Program-made: the position numbers and the translations under genes | Origin: Patescibacteria group bacterium UBA2100 | GTDB taxonomy: Bacteria; Patescibacteriota; Minisyncoccia; Phycocordibacterales; UBA2100 | Direction: 5' to 3' | NCBI GenBank assembly: GCA_002331185.1 | Contig: DCYW01000030.1 | Coordinates: forward strand, 37,287 to 46,862 | Length of the DNA: 9,576 nt | The notes under the pieces: model-generated | What the model was told of the DNA's origin: nothing | Database searches by the model: none | Seen by the model: only the letters and a program-made list of their open reading frames with translations | In this document: piece by piece, positions 5,163-9,576 of the stretch | How positions within the stretch are numbered: the first letter of the stretch is position 1 | Layout: each line of letters begins with the position of its first letter

Positions 5163-5202
5163 TGCGTATACGCAGAGTACAATGACTTGAAAAGCGAGTC
5201 AA
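5163..5202 (-). promoter_or_regulatory. Candidate promoter and 12-bp palindromic operator of the trypsin-fold gene
   Basis: On the minus strand TTGACT (5197-5202), a 17-nt spacer and TACTCT (5174-5179) form a plausible promoter with a good -35 and a weak -10. The perfect 12-bp palindrome TGCGTATACGCA (5163-5174) abuts the -10 and would cover the start site, a position where a repressor could act. The resulting leader would be about 45 nt and include the SD. Confidence 0.4.
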
Positions 5203-5205
5203 TCA

Positions 5206-6408
5206 TCACGGGAAACTCCGATAGGCTCGTACTGCTTCAGAAACTTTTAAAGCAATCAGGGGAACATCTTCAATACTGGTATCACGCCCGAATGAAAAAC
5301 GAAGTGCGCTTACAGCATGCCACTTTTCTTTCCCTAATGCAGCCACTACCAAAGACTCACTCACACCACTTCTTTCAAGACATGCACTTTTTGTTGAAAG
5401 TGCGAGTCCTCGTTGGTCGAGATACATGGCAACATATTCAGAATCAATTTTAGGAATCGCAATATTTAAAATGTGTGGTGTTTGATTTTTCCCGTTTCCG
5501 TTAACTTCTATGTCTGGAATTTCCTCTGTAAGTGCTTTCAGTAATTCATTTCGCACTTCGTCTAACCTAATACTCTCTGATTCACGCAGTTCACTGCATT
5601 CCTCAAACGCTACCGCAAAACCAGCACACAGTTGAATATTTTCAGTTCCTGGGCGAAGCCCTTGCTCTTGACTACCGCCTCTAAGCACAGGAGATAGTTT
5701 CACGCCACGTCGGATATATAATGCACCAACTCCTCGTGGACCAAACATCTTGCCGGAATCTATACTCATAAGATCCACTCCAAGCCCTTGTGGTACCAAT
5801 GACTGATAAAGCCCTTGGCATGCATCAGTATGAAGTATTATTTTTTCTAGTTTTTTTCCTCCTACAATAGGTGTCTGCTGCTTCAATAGCTTCCCAATTG
5901 CATGTAGTGGCTGCACTGTTCCAATTTCACTATTCACCAATGCAACCGAAACTAGCACGGTATTTTCTTGTATACATTCTGTAATAGCTTCTGGTGTTAT
6001 CACTCCATGTGTATTAGGTGACGCGAAATCAACTGTGAGCCCGCGTCGTACAAAAGGTTCAAACACATCACTCACTGAGGGGTGTTCAATTTTGCTGACG
6101 ATAATATGACATTCATTCATATCCACTCCAGCCGCTTCAAGAGCATCGAGGTACCCAGCTAATGCAAGGTTATTTGCTTCAGTTCCCCCAGATGTAAAAA
6201 TAAGCTCGTGTGATTTCACGCCCAAGATCTTTGCAATCCTACTTCGTGCATCGTCACGAATTCGCGCTGCCTCTAACCCTTCCGAATGCAGAGCTTGCGG
6301 ATTTGCATAATACTGTGATACATCACAGTACGCTTTCAGTGCCCTTTCAGACACTGGAGTACCTGCTGCGTAGTCCAAAAATATTCTTCTTTTCGATGTT
6401 GTGAACAT
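5206..6408 (-). CDS. Cysteine desulfurase, NifS/IscS-like class V aminotransferase
   Basis: This 400-residue PLP enzyme removes sulfur from cysteine as a protein persulfide, with alanine as by-product, for Fe-S clusters or tRNA thiolation. Family landmarks in order: LDYAAGTP (11-18), FTSGGTEANN (71-80), KIEHP with PLP-stacking His109, NSEIGTVQP (159-167), HTDACQ (193-198, Asp195 to the pyridine N), SGKMFGPRG with PLP-lysine Lys220, RPGTEN (252-257), STKSAC with catalytic Cys343, and LRFSFGRDT (369-377). The length is typical. Where most members have His-Lys at the PLP lysine, this one has Gly219-Lys220. I chose ATG 6406-6408 because a strong promoter (TGGACA-16-TACAAT) ends 7 nt before it. 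A longer frame from TTG 6457-6459 or ATG 6442-6444 would begin inside that promoter and only adds hydrophobic residues before the conserved start. No IscU, SufU or MnmA gene is adjacent, so the acceptor is unknown. Confidence 0.92.
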   Translation of the reverse strand: MFTTSKRRIFLDYAAGTPVSERALKAYCDVSQYYANPQALHSEGLEAARIRDDARSRIAKILGVKSHELIFTSGGTEANNLALAGYLDALEAAGVDMNECHIIVSKIEHPSVSDVFEPFVRRGLTVDFASPNTHGVITPEAITECIQENTVLVSVALVNSEIGTVQPLHAIGKLLKQQTPIVGGKKLEKIILHTDACQGLYQSLVPQGLGVDLMSIDSGKMFGPRGVGALYIRRGVKLSPVLRGGSQEQGLRPGTENIQLCAGFAVAFEECSELRESESIRLDEVRNELLKALTEEIPDIEVNGNGKNQTPHILNIAIPKIDSEYVAMYLDQRGLALSTKSACLERSGVSESLVVAALGKEKWHAVSALRFSFGRDTSIEDVPLIALKVSEAVRAYRSFP

Positions 6409-6415
6409 ATCAACT

Positions 6416-6443
6416 ATTGTAAGCAGCAAAGTGAGAATGTCCA
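6416..6443 (-). promoter_or_regulatory. Leaderless promoter of the cysteine desulfurase gene
   Basis: On the minus strand TGGACA (6438-6443), a 16-nt spacer and TACAAT (6416-6421) match the sigma-70 consensus at 5 of 6 bases each. The -10 ends 7 nt before ATG 6406-6408, so the transcript should begin at the start codon. Confidence 0.65.
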
Positions 6444-6452
6444 TGCTACAAT
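6444..6452 (+). promoter_or_regulatory. Leaderless extended -10 promoter of the DUF4446 gene
   Basis: TGCTACAAT is an extended -10 box (TGn plus TACAAT) ending 7 nt before ATG 6460, the same hexamer and the same spacing as in the divergent cysteine desulfurase promoter. No clear -35 is present, as is common for extended -10 promoters. Confidence 0.55.
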
Positions 6453-6459
6453 CTCGCAA

Positions 6460-6954
6460 ATGGAAATGAAATTGGAAAATCTTCTTGCATTGCTAGGCCC
6501 CCAAACTTTTCTCTACATACTGCTCTTTGGTCTTTTCGTCTTGCTCATCTGGAATAGTATTTTAGAAATACGTATCCGTCGCATCACTAAAGGAGCCGAT
6601 GGTAAAAATATCGAGAATCATCTTGCTACTATTTCGCGTGATTATCAAGATCTTGATGATTTTAAAAAAACTGTAAAAACAAAAATTGCTGAGCTCGATA
6701 CTCGCCTACAGAGTAGTATTCGTGGTACCGGCATAGTTCGCTTTAACCCATTCGCAGGAAGTGGTGATAGCAAACCATCGTTTGCAACAGCTTTCATAAC
6801 AGAAGAAGGAGATGGTTTTATCCTCTCAACACTACACGCGCGCAACAGCGTAAGTATCTATTGTAAAGATATCACCGAGTTCAAAAACGAAAAGGAACTT
6901 ACCCAAGAAGAGACCGCGGCCCTTGAAAAAGCAAAGAATTCGTTGCATACTTGA
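6460..6954 (+). CDS. DUF4446 family membrane protein
   Basis: The protein has 164 residues and an unknown function. Residues 15-33 form one membrane helix, followed by a basic stretch (EIRIRRITKG), a helical, probably coiled-coil region about 50-85, and the conserved domain 89-164. The domain carries GIVRFNPFAGSGDSK, SFATAFITEEGDGFILS, TLHARNSVSIYCK and a closing EETAALEKA helix. This succession (R-x-N/D-x-F, S-F-x-x-A, G-x-G-x-x-L/V-S/T, R-x-x-x-x-x-Y-x-K) is the signature I associate with DUF4446, found in Firmicutes and CPR. Translation probably starts at ATG 6460; a second ATG at 6466 is possible. It is transcribed divergently from the cysteine desulfurase and lies 57 bp upstream of the infB start. 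Confidence 0.82.
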   Translation: MEMKLENLLALLGPQTFLYILLFGLFVLLIWNSILEIRIRRITKGADGKNIENHLATISRDYQDLDDFKKTVKTKIAELDTRLQSSIRGTGIVRFNPFAGSGDSKPSFATAFITEEGDGFILSTLHARNSVSIYCKDITEFKNEKELTQEETAALEKAKNSLHT

Positions 6955-7002
6955 TTCATCAAGCCTATGAAGTAGGTTTCAACAAAGCGCTACGTGGCGC
7001 TT
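6943..7002 (+). promoter_or_regulatory. Candidate infB promoter and 5' leader hairpin
   Basis: TTGCAT (6943-6948), a 17-nt spacer and TATGAA (6966-6971) match the consensus at 4 of 6 bases each. The inferred leader contains a 6-bp hairpin, AAGCGC/GCGCTT with loop TACGTG (6985-7002), followed by TTCATTTTAAT and then the infB ATG at 7012. There is no Shine-Dalgarno sequence. The hairpin could act as a weak terminator, an attenuator, or a structure that affects initiation. All of this is weak by itself. Confidence 0.3.
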
Positions 7003-7011
7003 CATTTTAAT

Positions 7012-8508
7012 ATGACTGATTCAACAACTAACATACTACGTTCGCCTGTCATTGCTGTTATGGGTCACGTTGACCACGGCAAATCGGCACTCCTCGATTA
7101 TATTCGCAGCACCAATGTTGTTGAATTAGAAGCCGGTGGAATCACTCAGCATGTTTCAGCGTACGAAGTTGAGCATGAACACGAAGGCGTCATTAAAAAA
7201 ATTACTTTTTTAGATACTCCCGGGCACGAAGCATTCGCAAAAATTAGAGCACGTGGTGCGTCAGTTGCAGATATCGCAATTCTTGTTGTCTCGGCTGAAG
7301 AAGGTGTAAAGCCTCAAACACTCGATGCACTGCGTGCTATACAAAAAACTGGAATTCCGTACGTGGTTGCCATAAATAAAATAGACAAACCAAACGCTAA
7401 CCCGAACACAACGAAAGCGAGTCTTATTGAAAACGAAATTTATATCGAAGGGATGGGTGGAGATATTCCTTTTAATGAGGTGTCCGCAAAAACAGGAGAA
7501 GGTGTTAGTGAGCTTCTTGATACCCTACTGCTTGTTGCGGAGCTCGAAGAGCTCACTGGAGACACGGCAATACCGGCAGAAGGAGTCGTGATTGAAGCTC
7601 ACAGAGACCCAAAGAAAGGTGTTGCTGCGACACTTATAATAAAAAACGGATCACTGCGTAGTGGCGAATATATTGTTGCCGATAACTCACTTGCTCCAGT
7701 TAGAATTTTTGAAAACTTTGAAGGCAAGTCAATAAAAGAAGCTAGTTTTTCGAGCCCTGTACGAATTATTGGATTTGATTCATTACCAAGTGTTGGTTCT
7801 ACGTTTCGCGCGTATCAACGCAAGAAGGATGCGGAGTTAGCAAAAGGTACTGCTTCCTCAAATCGTCCTGTAATGACAGCGCTGCATGAAGAAGACGAAA
7901 GACATCTTATTCCTCTTATTATCAAAGCTGATGCCACTGGAACACTCGAAGCCATCGAGCACGAGCTTCTAAAACTCGGCAACGAACGTATTGTTATTAA
8001 TACCATTCTTGATGGCGTTGGTAATGTTTCAGAGAGCGATATCCAAACAGCACTTGCATCAACCCATGATGTACTTGTTGTTGCATTCAACGTAGGTATA
8101 GATGCATCTGCACGTGATATCGCAATGCAAAACGAGAAAGAAATACATTCATTTAATATTATTTATAAGCTCAGTGAGTGGCTCGACGAAGTAATCAAAT
8201 CAAGAATACCCAAAATGGAAATGGAAGAACAGATTGGCGCTGCAAAAATTCTGATGTATTTCTCTTCAATGAAAAACAAGTATGTTGTTGGAGGAAAAGT
8301 AAAAGAAGGACAGGTAGTTAAAAATAGAAAAGTTCGTATAAAAAGAGCTAATGAGTTAATTGGGAGCGGTGTCATCAAAGAATTGCAAAGCGGAAAACAG
8401 AGTGTAGATACTATTAACGAAGGTGATGAATTTGGTGCACAAATTGAAGCGGATATCGCGCTTGAAGCAGGAGATATTATTGAATGCTTGGAGATGGTAG
8501 TAAAATAA
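7012..8508 (+). CDS. infB: Translation initiation factor IF-2, short form
   Basis: This GTPase places initiator fMet-tRNA on the 30S subunit and promotes 50S joining. It has 498 residues from ATG 7012; a GTG at 6994 would add six, but it lies in the loop of a hairpin. The G domain shows GHVDHGKS (18-25), EAGGITQH (40-47, switch 1), DTPGHE (68-73), NKID (122-125) and SAKTG (158-162). Domain II runs to about 290. Domain III shows IIKADATGTLEAI (303-315), GVGNVSESDI (335-344) and FNV (359-361). The C-terminal domain (about 405-498) ends with GDEFGAQIE and GDIIECLE. The protein starts directly at the G domain: the N-terminal IF2N and linker regions of larger IF-2s (700-900 residues) are missing, as is usual in reduced genomes. 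rbfA follows 1 nt after the stop, the conserved infB-rbfA pair; nusA is not upstream here. Confidence 0.96.
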   Translation: MTDSTTNILRSPVIAVMGHVDHGKSALLDYIRSTNVVELEAGGITQHVSAYEVEHEHEGVIKKITFLDTPGHEAFAKIRARGASVADIAILVVSAEEGVKPQTLDALRAIQKTGIPYVVAINKIDKPNANPNTTKASLIENEIYIEGMGGDIPFNEVSAKTGEGVSELLDTLLLVAELEELTGDTAIPAEGVVIEAHRDPKKGVAATLIIKNGSLRSGEYIVADNSLAPVRIFENFEGKSIKEASFSSPVRIIGFDSLPSVGSTFRAYQRKKDAELAKGTASSNRPVMTALHEEDERHLIPLIIKADATGTLEAIEHELLKLGNERIVINTILDGVGNVSESDIQTALASTHDVLVVAFNVGIDASARDIAMQNEKEIHSFNIIYKLSEWLDEVIKSRIPKMEMEEQIGAAKILMYFSSMKNKYVVGGKVKEGQVVKNRKVRIKRANELIGSGVIKELQSGKQSVDTINEGDEFGAQIEADIALEAGDIIECLEMVVK

Positions 8509-8509
8509 T

Positions 8510-8830
8510 ATGGAATCACAACGCCAACAAAAAGTATCTGAGCAACTAGCACATCTTGCTGCTGATTACCTCGGCCGTGAATCAAACCGTCAGTCCCTCA
8601 TTACGGTCACACGTGCTGCTATTTCTCCTGATCTTTCGAAAGCTACAATTTACTTTACGGTTCTTCCTGACAGCTACCAAGAGACGGCACTAGATTTTGC
8701 AAAACGAAAACGAACCGAATTTCGCTCATATGTTAAAAAACATACACAACTACGCAGACTCCCCTTCTTTGATTTTGAAATAGATCACGGAGAAAAGCAT
8801 CGGCAGCATTTGGATACATTGGAGATATAA
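8510..8830 (+). CDS. rbfA: 30S ribosome-binding factor A
   Basis: This 106-residue single KH-like domain protein binds the immature 30S subunit near the 16S 5' end and helps late processing and cold adaptation. Recognisable parts are the N-terminal helix with KVSEQLAHLAADYL, strand LITVTRAAISPDLSKATIYFTVL (about residues 30-52, matching the V-T-x-V-x-x-S-x-D-L-x-x-A-x-V-x-x-S/T pattern), the helix with RTEFRSYVKKHTQLRRLP, and the last strand FFDFEIDHGEKH ending in a short helix (D-x-L). The length is at the short end of the family. The ATG follows the infB stop after a single T. GGAG lies inside the infB end about 17 nt upstream, so translational coupling is likely. A strong terminator ends the unit, so truB does not follow. 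Confidence 0.93.
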   Translation: MESQRQQKVSEQLAHLAADYLGRESNRQSLITVTRAAISPDLSKATIYFTVLPDSYQETALDFAKRKRTEFRSYVKKHTQLRRLPFFDFEIDHGEKHRQHLDTLEI

Positions 8831-8835
8831 ATTTC

Positions 8836-8868
8836 AAAACCGTATTAACACGGTGTTAATACGGTTTT
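8836..8868. terminator. Bidirectional terminator between rbfA and tRNA-Leu
   Basis: A 15-bp perfect stem (8836-8850 with 8854-8868) has a 3-nt loop CGG. The arms end in AAAA on one side and TTTT on the other, so it can serve rbfA from the left and tRNA-Leu from the right. Confidence 0.88.
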
Positions 8869-8878
8869 GCGTTTCTTG

Positions 8879-8960
8879 TACCGGAGAGAGGACTTGAACC
8901 TCCACGCCTTGCGGCATCAGCTCCTAAGGCTGACGTGTCTACCAATTCCACCACTCCGGC
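8879..8960 (-). tRNA. trnL: tRNA-Leu (anticodon TAG)
   Basis: This is an 82-nt class II tRNA on the minus strand. The acceptor is GCCGGAG/CTCCGGT with one G-T pair and discriminator A. The anticodon stem TCAGC/GCTGA carries CTTAGGA, giving TAG. The long variable arm is TGCC-GCAA-GGCG. The T-stem GGAGG/CCTCT encloses TTCAAGT. CCA is not encoded. Twelve nt upstream of its 5' end lies copy 2 of the 54-bp repeat, which probably contains its promoter. Confidence 0.97.
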
Positions 8961-8972
8961 ATTATGTCGTAC

Positions 8973-9026
8973 CGCCACCAGTCACTAAGCATAATTTTCG
9001 TGCTACACACTTAATTCTACTAAGCG
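8973..9026 (-). repeat. 54-bp two-block repeat, copy 2 (probable tRNA-Leu promoter region)
   Basis: This aligns without gaps to 77-130. On the minus strand it reads CTTAGTAGAATTAAG, a 12-nt free segment, then AAATTATGCTTAGTGACTGG. TATGCT (8988-8993) could be the -10 box of tRNA-Leu, giving a leader of about 20 nt; the hexamer 17 nt upstream is AATTAA, a poor -35. Beyond the 54 bp the similarity fades over about 20 nt. Confidence 0.7.
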
Positions 9027-9077
9027 CTTTTGGTCTTGGCTCGCCATTCTCCTAAAAGTCGAACATGGCTGTGCCTC

Positions 9078-9149
9078 GACCAAGCGTCGTAAACAAAGCA
9101 GTTTGTTTACTAACGAAATCTCTTGGCAGAAGGTTTCGTTACGCTTGTC
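9078..9149. repeat. Nested inverted repeat touching the tRNA-Lys 3' end
   Basis: Outer arms GACCAAGCGT (9078-9087) and ACGCTTGTC (9141-9149) pair with a one-base bulge and include the last two bases of tRNA-Lys. Inside are two adjacent hairpins, 9089-9097/9102-9110 (9 bp, loop GCAG) and 9111-9118/9134-9141 (8 bp, 15-nt loop). Confidence 0.55.
9089..9110 (-). terminator. Probable terminator of tRNA-Lys
   Basis: The 9-bp stem GTAAACAAA/TTTGTTTAC with loop CTGC (minus strand) lies 38 nt past the tRNA-Lys 3' end, after a separate 8-bp hairpin. The T-rich arm is inside the stem and no long T tract follows, so termination could be leaky and tRNA-Leu could partly be read from the tRNA-Lys promoter. 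Confidence 0.45.
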
Positions 9150-9220
9150 CGCCCACTAGGACTCGAACCTAGGACCCACCGCTTAAGAGGCGGTTGCTCT
9201 ACCAACTGAGCTATAGGCGG
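9148..9220 (-). tRNA. trnK: tRNA-Lys (anticodon CTT)
   Basis: This 73-nt cloverleaf lies on the minus strand. The acceptor is CCGCCTA/TGGGCGG with a T-G pair and discriminator A. The D-arm is GCTCAGTTGGTAGAGC. The anticodon stem ACCGC/GCGGT carries CTCTTAA, giving CTT (Lys, codon AAG). The T-stem CTAGG/CCTAG encloses TTCGAGT. CCA is not encoded. Confidence 0.97.
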
Positions 9221-9227
9221 GATGTGC

Positions 9228-9258
9228 ACTATACTACTTTATTTAAGGGATATTTCAA
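9228..9258 (-). promoter_or_regulatory. Promoter of tRNA-Lys
   Basis: On the minus strand TTGAAA (9253-9258), a 19-nt spacer and TATAGT (9228-9233) end 7 nt before the tRNA. Both boxes are good; the spacer is 1-2 nt longer than ideal. Confidence 0.6.
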
Positions 9259-9576
9259 TGGGATATTACGAAAAACAGAGACTCCTTGTTTTGGGATTCG
9301 GTCACCTGCACTAACTATTTTATTTCGTTGCGCTCATAAAATATTAAGTTACGCGACCCCGCTGCTTCCGACAAGCGCTCCCCCGTGCTGAAGCACACGC
9401 GGCTCCGCTTTTCAAATCCCTAAGATATGCATGTGTATTTATACAACTCTGCTCGAACTTACTTTGAACAAAACTAGCAACGCGCGGAGCGCGTGGTGAC
9501 TTTGTACTTCAACGTACGCATTCGGGTTCGTGGTAATGCCAATACGCACCTCCTTCGGTGCGCCAGCGCCCTCCAG
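9259..9576. other. Hairpin-rich region with no recognised gene
   Basis: No known gene or RNA was recognised. Small hairpins are frequent: 9316-9323/9336-9343 (8 bp, A/T only), 9385-9388/9393-9396 (GTGC-TGAA-GCAC), 9480-9485/9489-9494 (ACGCGC-GGA-GCGCGT) and 9545-9550/9557-9562 (CGCACC-TCCTTC-GGTGCG). On the minus strand a frame is open from the window end to a TAA at 9439-9441 (45 codons, with APKEVRIGITTNPNAYVEV and an LRALLVLFKV stretch); it could be the C-terminus of a gene lying beyond the window, but its composition is more GC rich than the genes here and I do not recognise it. The block CTTTTCAAATCC at 9408-9419 also occurs on the minus strand at 1321-1332, within the inverted tRNA-Tyr fragment. 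Confidence 0.45.

Noticed and set aside
6409..6459. Longer start (TTG 6457-6459) for the cysteine desulfurase
   Set aside because: The extra residues would be encoded by the promoter region and precede the normal family start; the -10 to ATG distance fits ATG 6406-6408.
6994..7011. GTG start of infB at 6994
   Set aside because: It lies in a hairpin loop, adds six unconserved residues, and an ATG follows at 7012 just before the conserved part.
8867..9055. Plus-strand frame across tRNA-Leu
   Set aside because: It reads the antisense of tRNA-Leu and runs into the repeat; not a gene.
9194..9391. Plus-strand 65-codon frame
   Set aside because: It begins in antisense tRNA-Lys and its promoter, with no recognisable domain or RBS.
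9549..9557. CACCTCCTT, resembling the 16S rRNA 3' end
   Set aside because: The flanking sequence is not 16S; the word is part of a small hairpin and is best taken as coincidence.
1..9576. CRISPR array, transposase or phage genes
   Set aside because: No regularly spaced repeats with spacers and no transposase, integrase or phage protein were seen, in spite of the tRNA fragments that can mark integration sites.

Overview
The window looks like a piece of a Patescibacteria (CPR) chromosome, most likely from the Parcubacteria side. This is inferred from content, not from a database search. The signs are a very short IF-2 with no N-terminal extension, a small two-helix pilin of the CPR type IV secretion kind, a DUF4446 protein, a membrane-anchored trypsin-fold protein with no catalytic residues, four tRNA genes that do not encode CCA, and several promoters whose -10 box lies 7-8 nt before the start codon, which implies leaderless mRNAs.

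Layout. 1-261: no clear gene; it holds a 54-bp element (77-130) that recurs at 8973-9026, and a strong hairpin. 262-1078, minus strand: T4SS-type pilin, then rpmG (L33, only 53 codons), then tRNA-Trp. The rpmG-trnW order is an old, widely conserved arrangement. 1177-1551, plus strand: tRNA-Tyr, its terminator, then the C-terminal stub of a NUDIX hydrolase gene that ends in its own terminator. 1569-6408, minus strand: cysteine desulfurase, then a dead HtrA-like protein, then a large ClpB-type disaggregase. 6460-8830, plus strand: DUF4446 protein, infB and rbfA, the last two only 1 nt apart. 8836-9220: shared terminator, then tRNA-Leu(TAG) and tRNA-Lys(CTT) on the minus strand. 9221-9576: the tRNA-Lys promoter, then hairpin-rich sequence with no recognised gene.

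Function. Most of the window is translation and proteostasis: four tRNAs, L33, IF-2 and RbfA (30S assembly and initiation), and ClpB (disaggregation). The cysteine desulfurase would supply sulfur for Fe-S clusters or tRNA thiolation. The pilin and the pseudo-protease are envelope proteins of unknown partners.

The most unusual signals are these. (1) Two of the four tRNA genes (Trp, Tyr) sit in large quasi-palindromes: the tRNA segment from the T-loop to the 3' end is repeated in inverted orientation on the far side of the terminator hairpin. tRNA-Lys has a weaker version. (2) The ClpB has a full ClpB middle domain together with an LGF tripeptide at the place where ClpC and ClpA carry their ClpP-docking loop. 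(3) All three catalytic positions of the trypsin-like protein are substituted. (4) Back-to-back leaderless promoters lie within 51 bp between the cysteine desulfurase and DUF4446 genes. (5) The 54-bp two-block repeat looks like a promoter with a free spacer.
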